From the NCBI RefSeq assembly GCF_000022485.1, contig NC_012623.1, positions 620,001-684,000 of the forward strand: a stretch of DNA of 64,000 bases. Direction: 5' to 3'. Positions 27,826 through 37,542 of the stretch are shown in pieces; the first letter of the stretch is position 1, and each line of letters starts with the position of its first letter. This DNA is from Sulfolobus islandicus Y.N.15.51. GTDB taxonomy: Archaea; Thermoproteota; Thermoprotei_A; Sulfolobales; Sulfolobaceae. The notes beneath the pieces were generated by a model. It was not told the origin of the DNA, did no database searches, and saw only the letters and a list, made by a program, of their open reading frames with translations. The translations under genes and the position numbers were made by a program.

Positions 27826-27857
27826 TTTTTAAACGTTATAGATAGAAGAGTCTAGAC
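27826..27857 (+). promoter_or_regulatory. segA promoter with SegB-type palindrome over the start site
   Basis: TTTTTAAA at 27826-27833 is a TATA box 25-32 bp before ATG 27858, fitting a leaderless mRNA. Between them lies AGAGTCTAGAC (27847-27857), with the perfect palindrome GTCTAGAC at 27850-27857 touching the start codon. SegB of Sulfolobus is known to bind palindromic sites upstream of segA, so binding here would block transcription start and give autoregulation. Confidence 0.65.
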
Positions 27858-28520
27858 ATGATAGTCACAGTTATAAATCAGAAAGGAGGAGTAGGGAAAA
27901 CAACTACTTCAGTAAATTTGTCTTACTATTTAAGCAAGGAAAAGAAGACGGGATTACTCGATTTGGATCCGGAAGGAGGCGCCACCATATCTTATGGAAT
28001 GAAAAGAGAGCTTAAAGAGCTCCCATTGGGTGAAAAAAGTGTTAATATTTTTAATGTAGAAGTATTTCCAGCACATATAGGGCTACTGAAGTTAGAACTA
28101 AATGGAGATGTGGAAGAGATTAGTAACAAAATTAAGGAAATAGGAAAACAGTTCGATTTTCTCGTGATAGACACACCACCCAATCTGGGTACCCTAGCCA
28201 TATCAGCGATGTTGGTTGCCGATAGGATAGTTTCACCAGTTACCCCTCAACCTTTAGCGTTAGAAGCAATAAAGAATCTTGACTCTAGATTGAAGAGTAT
28301 AGGGAAAAATGCATACTCTTTTACGAATTTTTCAAAGAAGGTAGTTAAGCTTGATAATCTATCATCGGTGAAATTTACGGAAATTATAATACCACCCTCT
28401 AGATTATTCATTGAAGCTTCTAGACTTGGAGTTCCTGCGTTAAGATATGAGGAAGTTAGATTAAGGAAACCTAAGCTAGTTATCTATTATCAGAAATTGG
28501 CAAAGGTGATTAGTGAATGA
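27858..28520 (+). CDS. segA: Chromosome segregation ATPase SegA (ParA family)
   Basis: A 220-residue Walker-type ATPase. INQKGGVGKTTTSVNLSYYL at residues 5-24 is the deviant Walker A motif with both lysines; LLDLDPEGGATISYG is Walker A' and FLVIDTPPNLGTLA near residue 100 is Walker B. Length and neighbour match SegA of S. solfataricus, which polymerises with ATP and works with SegB in chromosome partition. It overlaps segB by 4 bp. Confidence 0.95.
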   Translation: MIVTVINQKGGVGKTTTSVNLSYYLSKEKKTGLLDLDPEGGATISYGMKRELKELPLGEKSVNIFNVEVFPAHIGLLKLELNGDVEEISNKIKEIGKQFDFLVIDTPPNLGTLAISAMLVADRIVSPVTPQPLALEAIKNLDSRLKSIGKNAYSFTNFSKKVVKLDNLSSVKFTEIIIPPSRLFIEASRLGVPALRYEEVRLRKPKLVIYYQKLAKVISE

Positions 28521-28846
28521 GCGAGCTGGATTTTCTATTAAAGAAGAAGAAAAAAAGTGAAGATGCAGAAAAAAGTGTCAACATCAACGAGAGTGTAAAA
28601 AAGGAGGAAAGTTTACACGAAGAGGAGAAAATCAAGAATGAGATGTTAAAGTTTATTGAAAGGGATCCGAAAATAGGTGTATGGAGTTATCCCGCATTTT
28701 TAGTCCTTCAGTACTTGTATCATACCGTGCCAGGATTTAAAATGAGCAGAACTGCTAAGGAAGCATTAGAAAAAGGATTAAAGGAAATGTACCCTATCCT
28801 CTTTGATGTTGCAGAAAAAATTGCAAAAGAGAAATTTAAAGAGTAG
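28517..28846 (+). CDS. segB: Chromosome segregation DNA-binding protein SegB
   Basis: A 109-residue protein, the SegA partner. The lysine-rich, disordered N-terminal half (LLKKKKKSEDAEKS) would contact SegA; the helical C-terminal part (KIGVWSYPAFLVLQYLYHTV and MSRTAKEALEKGLKEMYP) matches the ribbon-helix-helix type DNA-binding domain known for SegB. It starts inside the segA stop (4 bp overlap). Confidence 0.93.
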   Translation: MSELDFLLKKKKKSEDAEKSVNINESVKKEESLHEEEKIKNEMLKFIERDPKIGVWSYPAFLVLQYLYHTVPGFKMSRTAKEALEKGLKEMYPILFDVAEKIAKEKFKE

Positions 28847-28928
28847 TCTACAGTAATATTTCTAGGAAGTATCACCAATCAGGTTTAAATGCTAGAGTGT
28901 ATCTTTTTGTAACAATTAAGGTGATTAA

Positions 28929-29378
28929 ATGGATATCTGTTTAAAGGCTAGGAATGACGAAGAAGTTTCAAGAGCTCTTAAATTAAATTATAATTGTATT
29001 GTATATACTAAACCTTTAAATAATGTACTAACTTTTATACCAGACCAATATATATCCGATATTGATATATTCAGTGAAAATACTATTATAATTACTAATG
29101 ATGTACAGTTAATTAACAAATTAAAAAATAGAAATATGAAAATTGCATATAGAGTTGATAAACCATCTATGAACATTTTGGAATATAATTATTTTGTAAT
29201 AGAATTTATACCAAAGAATATTAGAGATCTGAGATTCTATAAAGGTAAAATTTATATAGATAATATTGATAATTTAGACACTTATAGTAAATTAGAAAAT
29301 CTAAAGATAACTGGAATATTTACTAATAACTTAGATTTTATAGTCGACGTGAAAAAATTATCTCTCTATAGAAAATAA
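28929..29378 (+). CDS. Hypothetical protein (149 aa)
   Basis: A 149-residue protein, unrecognised. It alternates short beta strands and helices (TIIITNDVQLINKLKNRNMK, YFVIEFIPKNIRDL, ITGIFTNNLDFIVDV), which suggests a TIM-barrel-like fragment or an RNase P p30-like fold, but no catalytic motif is seen. A GGTGA site lies 8 bp before the ATG (28920-28924). Located downstream of segAB, with a separate T-rich stretch (28903 region) before it. Confidence 0.6.
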   Translation: MDICLKARNDEEVSRALKLNYNCIVYTKPLNNVLTFIPDQYISDIDIFSENTIIITNDVQLINKLKNRNMKIAYRVDKPSMNILEYNYFVIEFIPKNIRDLRFYKGKIYIDNIDNLDTYSKLENLKITGIFTNNLDFIVDVKKLSLYRK

Positions 29379-29437
29379 AATTGTATAAAGACTGTGAACT
29401 TTTAAGTATAGAAAGGATAGCTATGGGTTGAAGAAAG

Positions 29438-29651
29438 ATGAGTACAGAGTATAGAGTGAAGAGATTAGGTAATTGTATTCAGTTACAATTTAAGATAATA
29501 AGAAAATATTTCGTACTGAATCTAATTATGCTCCTCTAAGATTACAAGGAGTAGCAAAAGTCTTAGCGACAAAGAGGTGCTTTGCGGACTACTTCAGAAT
29601 TGTACAAAAAGTTTCCAGATTATTCAGTTAAGTATTACCTATGGGAAAAGT
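29438..29651 (+). pseudogene. Remnant of a transposase N-terminal region
   Basis: Broken frames preserve transposase-like peptides: FRTESNYAPLRLQGVAKVLA in one frame and then, after a shift, ALRTTSELYKKFPDYSVKYY. This is the helix-turn-helix part of a Sulfolobus DDE transposase. It stops abruptly where the IS5-like remnant begins at 29641, so two elements are nested or abutted. The family cannot be named safely. Confidence 0.6.
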
Positions 29652-30475
29652 GAAGCACAAGAGGGACTGGAGCAAATACAACAAGAACGTCATAACTAGG
29701 TACAAACCAATGTTCCCCCTCTACCTATTTGAACACTGGTTAGCTAACAGAGGAGAATAGATACGCTAGGACAAAGTATAAACCCCCAAAAAGAGTTCAA
29801 CGACTTCCTAGCATCCCTACCTTATACAGAAGGAGTATTGAGAGCCCTAGAACAGTTAAAGATCATCCCCACAAGCCCCCAATTATCCCACATGGGAAGA
29901 CTAAAAAACATTCCCACAAACAAGTGATGAACTAGAAGTAATTGCAGATGCAACGGGAATAAATAAGGAAGGACAATAACAAAATGGGTAGTAAAACCAG
30001 AGATTCAAAATTCCTCAAGATCGAGATAGTAATAGATAATAACGAATCCAACGTAATAAACGCTGAGATAACTAGTAACGAGGTTGAGACTGCAGTTAAG
30101 ATAATCAAGGATCTCCAAGATAAGGGTAAGAAGTTTTATGGAGATAAGGTTTACGATTCTAATGAGGCTTACAAGACCGGGGTCGAGGCTACTCCTAGGC
30201 TTCTACTTAAAGCGGTAATCTTGCTAGGCGTAAGGCTGTAATGGAGTTCAAGAAATCGAGTTATAATCGTTGGGAGTTAGGTATTAGGTAGTGGGGTTAA
30301 GTCCTTATTCTCTGCGGTAAAGCTTACTTTTGGGGAGTATGTTAGCACAAGTTTTGTAGGTAAAGTGGTTGAGGCCAAGGTTTTGGGCTTACGCGCGGAT
30401 AGTTCACTTAGCCAATTCTGTAGTCAGTAGGGCTCCAGCTATTGGGGTTGTGAGCTTTAGAATAACGTTGAAATA
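29641..30475 (+). pseudogene. Decayed IS5-family-like transposase (ISC1058-like)
   Basis: The N-terminus is intact for 39 codons (MGKVKHKRDWSKYNKN...), then a TAG and several frameshifts interrupt it. Recognisable pieces follow in different frames: NEFL/VLRALEQLKIIPTSP around 29790-29880, the longest open stretch 29984-30241 (SKFLKIEIVIDNN, KKFYGDKVYDSNEAY) and a C-terminal ANSV..RAPAIGVVSF near 30460. These match the DDE core order of Sulfolobus IS5-type elements. No clean terminal inverted repeats were found by eye. The element is dead. Confidence 0.75.
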
Positions 30476-30616
30476 AATAATAAATTCTCATTATATCATG
30501 CCATTCCTAGAACAAATTGAAGATATCAACAAAGCAACAAAGAGGGAAAAATTAAGTAACCGAAAATTTACTTAAATATCAAATCACGTCAGTATATATA
30601 GAGAATAACTTTCTCT

Positions 30617-30817
30617 ATGAAATTAGTAGTAATAAAGCAGAAATTAGAATATCTAGAATATATGAAAAATTTTAGATCCACAGAATTTAAATTATTGCTT
30701 AGGGATGAGAAATCTATCATAACTGGGATATCCAACATGGTAATTAGTGCATATAAAATACTTAATGATAATATAGTAAACTATGTGATCGAAAAAGGCA
30801 AATTTTATTCAAATTAA
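30617..30817 (+). CDS. Small hypothetical protein (66 aa), doubtful
   Basis: A 66-codon ATG frame with normal codon use, preceded at 30592-30600 by TATATATAG, a little close for a standard TATA box. The product is basic, helical and unrecognised. It sits between IS debris and the pilin-like gene, so it may be a degenerate tail of some accessory gene. Confidence 0.3.
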   Translation: MKLVVIKQKLEYLEYMKNFRSTEFKLLLRDEKSIITGISNMVISAYKILNDNIVNYVIEKGKFYSN

Positions 30818-30872
30818 ATCCACATCGATAGTTTCAAAATAGACTCCCTTCTCTTAAAAATTGATTTTTAAC

Positions 30873-32585
30873 ATGAAAAAGGGAATATCGTCAATCTTAG
30901 GTGCAATTATAATAATACAAATAGTAGTGTTGTCGGCAGGATTAATTCTTTACCTAACTTCATTAAATGCGAAAATGTCTAGTATAGCATACTCGCAAAT
31001 ACATAAAGAACTTCAAAACACACCTATATCCGTAGTTCCCACTTATCAAGGACCAATGATATTTTCAAGTAGTGCGTCCCATTTAACAATAACATATATA
31101 ATATACCCTAATGGACAAGTGGTCCATACGAATATTCCGATTACGCAGAATGGTGTATATATTAACTTTGCTGGCTATCCATGGAGCATAGTAGTACTTA
31201 ATGATGGGAATTGGTATAATATTTCTGCAAACGATAGACTAATAGATCCTAATATTACAGCATTAGGAGAAATTAGAATATACGAACCATATAGTTATAC
31301 GATAAATCAAGGAAAAATAAACTTAAGTTATCTCATAACTCCACCCCTATATGGTAAAAATCTAGATCCCGCAAATTGGAACCTATTATCGGAAAGCCCA
31401 GCCTCATATACACCATATGGGATTCAAAACTCAATAATATTTACTCCAGAAAATAGTTCAATTCCAATTGTAGCCAATCTGACTTCAGGATTCCAATACT
31501 TTGACATAGCAATTCCTTATGCTAATCAAGTCTTTGTGGGAGTCCTTCAAGGAGCTACACCGGGAATCTATTACACGAAGAACTCACCACAATTCTCCTA
31601 TTATTTGCCTTTAGAATTCGGTATCTCATATCAAGTAGATTATCTTGTACCACTCTACAACGCAACATTTAAGTATTCAACATGGGTTGATGGCGCCACA
31701 TATTATGTAACGCTAAGTTACGTAACATATAATATGATTTACTTCATGAAAGAAAACAATTATATAATAAAAAGCTACCAAGGTGAAATACAGCTACTAG
31801 GCTATAAATTTCTAGGTTATCTTATAGCATCTAAAATAGATTATGGTTCTGCTGAGTTTGGTCTATGGAGCCCTTTAATTGGTACATCAATAAGTGATGT
31901 ACCAATTCCGGGATACAATAATTATACCTTATATTCTGGGGTGATGATAAATGCTTCCTATACAGTATTTAATGAATCTGGTGTAATTCCACCATCAGCT
32001 AGCATAATACCATTGCAAGGAGGTAATGAATACTTGAATAGTTCAAATATTACTGAAGAGAGTTTAGTAAGTGTTGAAATGATGATAAGCGGTGGCAACT
32101 TAGATTATAACTCTAGCGGCACTCCAATACCTAATGTTATGAATTATACTTACTTTTGGTACTTTTTTAATCCTCAAATAAATCCCAATAACGTTAACCT
32201 AATTATCTCTATTACACCTAACTCACAAATAAGCGTAGCTCTAAGAGATTATGGAGAGTTTATATACCCAAACTTTGGATATGTTGCATACTCTTTAGCT
32301 GAAAAATACTCAGTTACACATAATTATGTAGGGTTAAATGGTGGACCCCCACTTACTGTAGTTAAGGATTACGTAGCTGGGACACTAATTAATTCAAGTA
32401 ACGAAGGATACTTACCATTGGGATATCCAGTAGTTAGTGCTAATTATGAATATATGGTAATTCCACAAAATTATAATCAATACACTGAGACTGCAATATA
32501 TCAGTACTTCAGAGCTATTAACTCACAGATCGAATACGATTTACCATTTATTATAATGATCCCTGAGAACGTCTATTATCCTTAA
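30873..32585 (+). CDS. Large secreted protein with class III (type IV pilin-like) signal
   Basis: I place the start at ATG 30873 (MKKGISSILG), giving 570 residues; an ATG four codons upstream is less likely. The N-terminus KKG followed by ISSILGAIIIIQIVVLSAG is a classical archaeal class III signal: PibD would cleave after the glycine and leave a hydrophobic helix. The remaining 530 residues are Asn-, Tyr-, Ser- and Pro-rich with many NxS/NxT sites, fitting an extracellular, glycosylated, pseudopilin-anchored protein. Much larger than normal pilins, so a substrate-binding or appendage-tip role is possible. A PadR regulator follows on the same strand. Confidence 0.75.
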   Translation: MKKGISSILGAIIIIQIVVLSAGLILYLTSLNAKMSSIAYSQIHKELQNTPISVVPTYQGPMIFSSSASHLTITYIIYPNGQVVHTNIPITQNGVYINFAGYPWSIVVLNDGNWYNISANDRLIDPNITALGEIRIYEPYSYTINQGKINLSYLITPPLYGKNLDPANWNLLSESPASYTPYGIQNSIIFTPENSSIPIVANLTSGFQYFDIAIPYANQVFVGVLQGATPGIYYTKNSPQFSYYLPLEFGISYQVDYLVPLYNATFKYSTWVDGATYYVTLSYVTYNMIYFMKENNYIIKSYQGEIQLLGYKFLGYLIASKIDYGSAEFGLWSPLIGTSISDVPIPGYNNYTLYSGVMINASYTVFNESGVIPPSASIIPLQGGNEYLNSSNITEESLVSVEMMISGGNLDYNSSGTPIPNVMNYTYFWYFFNPQINPNNVNLIISITPNSQISVALRDYGEFIYPNFGYVAYSLAEKYSVTHNYVGLNGGPPLTVVKDYVAGTLINSSNEGYLPLGYPVVSANYEYMVIPQNYNQYTETAIYQYFRAINSQIEYDLPFIIMIPENVYYP

Positions 32586-32634
32586 TTTGTGTAGTGCAAT
32601 TAAATATTAATTTTTTGTTTCAATATTTTTACAT

Positions 32635-33081
32635 GTGATCTCAAAGTTTGGCTTTCAAAGGCTAAAAAGAGGTGCTCTGAAATACTTGGTATTGGAGTGC
32701 CTAAATGAGAAACCAATGAGAACATATGAGATTATAAAAAGTATAGAGAAGAAATTCGAAGGTTCTTATAGGCCTAGCACCGGATCTATATATCCAGTCT
32801 TAAAGGGCTTAGTGGAAAAAGACTTAGTAGAAGTGAAAGTTGAAAATGGAAAGAAGATCTACATTATAACAGATAAAGGTAAAAAAGAACTGGAAGAGAT
32901 CAAGAACAAATCACTTAAACTTCTTGGCGATAATGCCAAATTCTCAAGGCAAATATTGCAAGAATTATTACAAATTGCATTTTATTTGTATAATAACAGA
33001 TCAAAAATAGATGAAAATAATATACAAAAGATTATACAGCACTTAAGAAATTGTAGGAACGAGCTAAGGGATATCTTGTGA
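32635..33081 (+). CDS. PadR-family transcriptional regulator
   Basis: A 148-residue protein from GTG 32635. The winged-helix core ALKYLVLECLNEKPMRTYEI and RPSTGSIYPVLKGLVEKDLV near residues 15-60 is characteristic for PadR, with wing EVKVENGKKIYIITDKGKKEL. A C-terminal helical tail provides dimerisation. It lies 49 bp after the pilin-like gene and may control it. The 3' end overlaps the convergent ThiN-like gene by 18 bp. Confidence 0.85.
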   Translation: MISKFGFQRLKRGALKYLVLECLNEKPMRTYEIIKSIEKKFEGSYRPSTGSIYPVLKGLVEKDLVEVKVENGKKIYIITDKGKKELEEIKNKSLKLLGDNAKFSRQILQELLQIAFYLYNNRSKIDENNIQKIIQHLRNCRNELRDIL

Positions 33082-33660
33082 AATGTATTTGACTAATTCT
33101 AGAGATTTATTTACTACGATAACTGGATCTTTATCTAGAATGAAGAGTGAAGGCTCTTTACCAAAGTCACCTAGATCCACGATATAAGTAGGTACCTTGG
33201 ATAATTTACGAAAACAAGACTCGACCATAAAGTTCATAGTACTGTGTTCTCTATATTTTACCTCTTTAGGCTCAGAAGATCTGTTAAATATACAAATATC
33301 TTGAGATGGAAGCTTCTCAATAACTTCTGTATAGTACTTTAAATTTATTGCACTTCTAAGATTCTTGTCATATTTCATTATAGTGAGGATTATCCTTGCA
33401 ACATGGTCAGATGCTCCAAAAGCTGGTAGCATACAGTATATTACCTTTTTAAAAGCCACAGTTAACCTGCCCGGAATTGCCGCAACATCATTAACATTAG
33501 CTGCATTAGATACTGCATATCCAATATTAGTTCTAATTTCTGGAACAAGAAGATAGGCCCTTTCATTAGATACAAAAATATCTGCTGCTTCCTTAAGTCG
33601 TTTTAAAACATATTCTCTTTCACTTTCATCCTGCATAGAAAATAAATAGTATCTTGGCAT
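33064..33660 (-). CDS. Stand-alone ThiN-like domain protein
   Basis: A 198-residue protein matching the ThiN fold found fused to ThiD or as ThiR regulators in archaea. Diagnostic stretches are IGYAVSNAANVNDVAAIPGR near residue 47 and LPAFGASDHVARIILTIMKYD near residue 77, followed by LRSAINLKYYTEVIEKL. ThiN makes thiamine phosphate from HMP-PP and THZ-P, or binds thiamine phosphates in regulators. Here there is neither a ThiD nor an HTH domain. Whether it is catalytic cannot be told; the ASSH motif of enzymes reads ASDH. Confidence 0.7.
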   Translation of the reverse strand: MPRYYLFSMQDESEREYVLKRLKEAADIFVSNERAYLLVPEIRTNIGYAVSNAANVNDVAAIPGRLTVAFKKVIYCMLPAFGASDHVARIILTIMKYDKNLRSAINLKYYTEVIEKLPSQDICIFNRSSEPKEVKYREHSTMNFMVESCFRKLSKVPTYIVDLGDFGKEPSLFILDKDPVIVVNKSLELVKYISQDIP

Positions 33661-34206
33661 ATAATATTTTTAACTATTATTAGCCGTAGTCAATAGCTTC
33701 CGTTAGTCCATGGAAGTTATCAACTTGTTTGTATACTCCTTTAGACCGTAAGGGCAAAGGTAAAGCTAGCTAATACTTCTAATTTGAGCTTCATAACTTG
33801 CTCGGAAAAGTCGTGCTGACCTTTGCTTTAAAAGTTTAATGAAGTATAATCATATATTAAAACAACCAAATATGGGCATAAAACCCCTTTACCTATTCAC
33901 TAATATGTTACTAAAAATAACTTCCTCCTTAAGGATTATTGATTCTCTCCTCACTTCAAAAAGTAATGTCTATCTTAATATTCTGATTTCTTTCCCATCC
34001 TAAATGTGAAAGCTTTTGGCCTATATCATTGTAAAATAAGTGTCTATCTTTAAGGTATTAGCGTAAGTTGATTCTTTTTTCATATAATATAGAATAAGCT
34101 AAATTAACCTAATAAACTGAGATAGTTACAAACCTTGTTAAAATAACCCGATAAAGAGTTTATAAGAAAAATATTTAAGTTAAGAAGAACCTTTTAATAG
34201 TTAGAG
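33661..34206. other. Intergenic region with decayed coding traces
   Basis: About 545 bp without an intact gene. On the minus strand near 33680-33800 the peptides KLKLEVLASFTFALT and, one frame over, GVYKQVDNFHGLTEAIDYG look like a frameshifted transposase C-terminus. A 8-bp inverted repeat (GCAAAGGT 33754-33761, complement 33819-33826) and a short hairpin (ATAGCTTCC/GGAAGTTAT near 33692-33720) lie in it. The last 50 bp contain the doxB promoter. Confidence 0.4.
34165..34180 (+). promoter_or_regulatory. TATA-box region of the quinol oxidase operon
   Basis: AGAAAAATATTTAAGT at 34165-34180 fits BRE plus TATA, some 30-45 bp before the first codons of doxB. It is the only good candidate in the gap. 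Confidence 0.5.
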
Positions 34207-34215
34207 TTGAGTGAT

Positions 34216-35985
34216 ATGGGATTAAAGGATGTTATTGTAGATCTTTTCCAACTTGACAAAGATTGGACTACAAGAATTGTTATGGGAATGTTAGTTTTAG
34301 GTATTATATGGGGTTTATTAGGTGTTATTGATTCCTTAATGGTTAGATTAGTTGAAGCATCTTGGGGCCTTTCAGCTGTATTACCTCTAACACCTCAAGA
34401 ATATTTTGCCGGTATAACATTACATGCTGAAAGGGATCTATTTGGTTTTGCCCAACAAATTATTTATGCAATATTTATTTATTTTACTATAAAACTTTTA
34501 AACATAGAGCCAAGAGCCAAGTGGATGCTTAACCTTGGGTTTATTGCAGTTAACCTTTCAATGATGTTTATGGAAGGGCCTATTCTAATTGTACCGGCAG
34601 CGGGTTTTGATAATTACTTCTCAGCTACAATATGGTACTATATATCGCCTCTAGGAATTCCGGGTTATTCTCAGTATGTGGTAAGTCCATTATTCTTCTG
34701 GGGCTGGATATTACTGGATGCCTTCACTTATATAGGAGGTTTCTGGATAGTATATCACTACTATTTAGCTAGTAAAAATATGAAAGAAAAACTTCCAGTT
34801 CCTCTAGTTTACTTCCTAATGGTTACCTTAATGTTCATGATAGGGTATTCTGGTGTTACTGCAGCTGATGTATGGGATGTTTTGGCATTTTATCACATAG
34901 TAGGATTAGATCCAATAGCGAATCAGATAGCGTTTTGGATATTTGGTCACGCCGTAGTGTATATGGCCTGGGTTCCGGCTGTTGGTGCCCTTTATCTACT
35001 GATACCTATGTTAGCTAATAAACCACTATATAGTGATAGAATGGGAAGAATATCTGCACTATTATACTTAATATTCTCTAACAATGTTCCTATTCATCAC
35101 TTATACATGGTCAATCTCCCTATAACATTAAAGTTCCTCCAAGAAGTTCTAACATATTCTGTAGTTATACCATCTATGATGACGTTCTTTAACCTATGGG
35201 CTACTGCTAAAGGCACAAACGTAAATTGGAACATTATAACTGCCTGGACTGTAACTTCGTTTGCTGGTGCAATAGCTGCTGGTGTTACTGGTATATCTAA
35301 TGCGACTATAAGTTTTGACGCAATCGTTCATAACACGGATTGGATTGTTGGACATTTCCACGCGATGATATTATTCTCTATAGTGCCTGCAGCGTGGGCT
35401 GTATTATATATTATGATAACCATGATCAGTGGAAGAATGTGGTTTTCAAAGGTAATGGCATGGGTTCATTACATTGGTTATATGATAGGGACTACTCTCC
35501 TAATTGTAGGATTTGAGCTAGTAGGATTCTATGGTATAGTTAGGAGAGCTGAGGTTTATCCTAGAGTGCCTGGACTCATAGATGCTGAGGTTATTACGAC
35601 TGTTGGTGCCATCATAGCTGATTTAGCTACTTTAGTTTGGTTCTTAAATCTGGTGTTAACGTTAGTTAAAGGAAGACTAGTTAGGCTGGAAGGACTATCA
35701 TTACCTCAAATTGCTGGTGCTGTAGCTATGAGTTTGGAGTGGCCATCATCAGTTCCCTTCACCCCTATATTACAGTTCATAAAAGCTCATAATGCTAGTA
35801 AAAAAGGTCTTGGATCCATGATAGCATTGGCAGTTGTAGGTGCAATATTGATAATAATTAGTGCTTTTATACTAGCTTTTGCGGGTGATGCGTATACTAC
35901 GCAAACCTGGATTTGGATTACCATTTTAACAATTGGAATTGTTTTTTCAGCTATTGGTTCTCTTAAAGGTATGAAGTCAATATGA
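34216..35985 (+). CDS. doxB: Terminal quinol oxidase subunit I (heme-copper oxidase)
   Basis: A membrane protein of about 589 residues from ATG 34216; a TTG at 34207 is also in frame. It reduces oxygen with electrons from caldariella quinol. The Cu-B and heme ligands are visible: [10 protein letters not shown] (His and the cross-linked Tyr, H-x3-Y), VPIHHLYMV (two His) and [13 protein letters not shown] (heme ligands). Twelve or more helices are expected. The set doxB-doxC-doxE matches the DoxBCE-type oxidase of Acidianus/Sulfolobus. Confidence 0.93.
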   Translation: MGLKDVIVDLFQLDKDWTTRIVMGMLVLGIIWGLLGVIDSLMVRLVEASWGLSAVLPLTPQEYFAGITLHAERDLFGFAQQIIYAIFIYFTIKLLNIEPRAKWMLNLGFIAVNLSMMFMEGPILIVPAAGFDNYFSATIWYYISPLGIPGYSQYVVSPLFFWGWILLDAFTYIGGFWIVYHYYLASKNMKEKLPVPLVYFLMVTLMFMIGYSGVTAADVWDVLAFYHIVGLDPIANQIAFWIFGHAVVYMAWVPAVGALYLLIPMLANKPLYSDRMGRISALLYLIFSNNVPIHHLYMVNLPITLKFLQEVLTYSVVIPSMMTFFNLWATAKGTNVNWNIITAWTVTSFAGAIAAGVTGISNATISFDAIVHNTDWIVGHFHAMILFSIVPAAWAVLYIMITMISGRMWFSKVMAWVHYIGYMIGTTLLIVGFELVGFYGIVRRAEVYPRVPGLIDAEVITTVGAIIADLATLVWFLNLVLTLVKGRLVRLEGLSLPQIAGAVAMSLEWPSSVPFTPILQFIKAHNASKKGLGSMIALAVVGAILIIISAFILAFAGDAYTTQTWIWITILTIGIVFSAIGSLKGMKSI

Positions 35986-35995
35986 GGTGGTTTAA

Positions 35996-37054
35996 GTGGA
36001 TAAGAAGGAGAAATTCGAACTCTATTGGGTTATATATGTAATTGTATTATTCGCAATAGTGATATACGCTACTGCACCTGCAGTATATACTATTGGAGGT
36101 GATTCAACTTCTGTTCAAGCTGGTGTCATAATTCCTACCAGTGCAGTCAATGAAGGTAAGATCGTACAAGGTACTTTATACGCCTACCAGTACTATTTTG
36201 CAATAAAGGAGAATGGTGGTGGTATTACCTCTAACGAATTAGGAAGTCCGTTTTATTACAACATAATGGTGACTCATCCTGGACAATATATTAACTTGAC
36301 TATGTACGCTGCACCACATATGGCCACTACTGATTTCTATTTTCCAGATTACGCTACACATGTCGATGATGTCCAAGTAGTTCCTGGCATAGTTCAATAC
36401 GCGCCAATAGTAGTTCCTAATATTACTGGTGCTTTTGCTTTCCTAAACGGTGAATATAATGGCCCTTGGTTTAGCTATCAAGATGGACTGTTACTAGTAC
36501 TACCCTACCAAGGATATATGAACCCAACTGATATCGATAAATACATTACACAAACTCATTTAGCACAGACAAGTACATTAGTTGGCGATCCGTACAATCC
36601 TCCTATAGTTGTATATAATACTACAACGAGCCCAACCATAACTCTTGTTGCCAATAACTACGCAATGTTCAATGACTCTGTTCCAGGCCCGACGGCTATA
36701 GTATTAGCTAGCTCCAATGTTACTGTAAACATGTACATACCAACCCCTAATAATGATCATAACTTCTTGTACAATTATTCAACCACTGGTACTTCATACC
36801 CAGTTACTGACGTTTATGTGGGAATATATGCTGTTTGGTGGAATGGAAGTATAACTCTGGTTAAAGAGGTACCAATACAATACGATAAGACAATTACTTT
36901 CACCTTTACTGCTACTGCACCAGCATATCTATATGGTCTAATAACACCTGTTTACTATAATTATAACTTTATGAAAATGTCAACCACATTAACCGGGGAA
37001 CAAACTGGATATGTAATGGGGTTATGGGGTGCAATACTAGTTGAACAGGGGTGA
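35996..37054 (+). CDS. doxC: Quinol oxidase subunit DoxC (subunit II-like)
   Basis: A 352-residue protein from GTG 35996, behind GAGGTGG at 35983. One N-terminal helix ([20 protein letters not shown]) anchors a large extracytoplasmic beta-rich domain; the cupredoxin-like end ([27 protein letters not shown]) lacks the Cu-A cysteine pair, as expected for a quinol oxidase. It overlaps doxE by 4 bp. Confidence 0.9.
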   Translation: MDKKEKFELYWVIYVIVLFAIVIYATAPAVYTIGGDSTSVQAGVIIPTSAVNEGKIVQGTLYAYQYYFAIKENGGGITSNELGSPFYYNIMVTHPGQYINLTMYAAPHMATTDFYFPDYATHVDDVQVVPGIVQYAPIVVPNITGAFAFLNGEYNGPWFSYQDGLLLVLPYQGYMNPTDIDKYITQTHLAQTSTLVGDPYNPPIVVYNTTTSPTITLVANNYAMFNDSVPGPTAIVLASSNVTVNMYIPTPNNDHNFLYNYSTTGTSYPVTDVYVGIYAVWWNGSITLVKEVPIQYDKTITFTFTATAPAYLYGLITPVYYNYNFMKMSTTLTGEQTGYVMGLWGAILVEQG

Positions 37055-37251
37055 GGATCGTGGTAAGTTTCTTTAAATTATTAGGTATAGCCTATATTTT
37101 GGCTATAGGGTTACTAGTTTGGGAATTAACCATGGAGACTCTACATGCAGCTGCTGTTAGCTATATTTTACCATTCACGATCGGTGCGTTCATAGGGTTC
37201 ATATCATTCTTCTTGTTTGTCTATTTTGCACCAGAAGATGAACATAAGTAA
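37051..37251 (+). CDS. doxE: Quinol oxidase small subunit DoxE
   Basis: A 66-residue protein with two membrane helices ([17 protein letters not shown] and [20 protein letters not shown]) ending in an acidic tail. Position after doxC with a 4-bp overlap and size fit DoxE. Starts at ATG or the nearby GTG; the ATG overlapping the doxC stop is chosen. Confidence 0.85.
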   Translation: MRIVVSFFKLLGIAYILAIGLLVWELTMETLHAAAVSYILPFTIGAFIGFISFFLFVYFAPEDEHK

Positions 37252-37257
37252 GTGAAG

Positions 37258-37300
37258 GTAATCTCTTTTTTTAATTATTTTTGATTTTTCTCATATAGAG
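37258..37300 (+). terminator. T-rich transcription stop after doxE
   Basis: Several T runs (CTCTTTTTTT, TTATTTTTGATTTTTCTC) directly follow doxE on the coding strand, the usual archaeal oligo-T stop. Partial read-through to the next gene is possible. Confidence 0.5.
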
Positions 37301-37347
37301 TAAAACTTTTTAAGCTAAATTAAGTTAGTATATATTAGTGAGATGTA

Positions 37348-37542
37348 ATGGAAAGAATAGATAAACCAATGGCAATAAGCGGAATTTTAATATTAGGTCT
37401 TTCACTTACGATGTTGTTAATGGCAATATTCTCATCCTCAATGTTGGCATGGCTTGCACCAGAACCTAGATACTACATCCCAACATTAGGTTTTATAATA
37501 TCCATGTTTTTGCTAGCTTGTTGTAAGACGACTAGAAACTAA
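37348..37542 (+). CDS. Small membrane protein, possible DoxF
   Basis: A 64-residue protein with two helices (MAISGILILGLSLTMLLMAIF and YYIPTLGFIISMFLLACC). The A. ambivalens oxidase operon has a fourth small gene, doxF, coding for a protein of about this size, and this gene is in the right place, 96 bp after doxE. A T-rich stop and a TATA-like TATATATTAG (37330) in between suggest separate or additional transcription. Its end overlaps the convergent tatD gene by 30 bp. Confidence 0.55.
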   Translation: MERIDKPMAISGILILGLSLTMLLMAIFSSSMLAWLAPEPRYYIPTLGFIISMFLLACCKTTRN

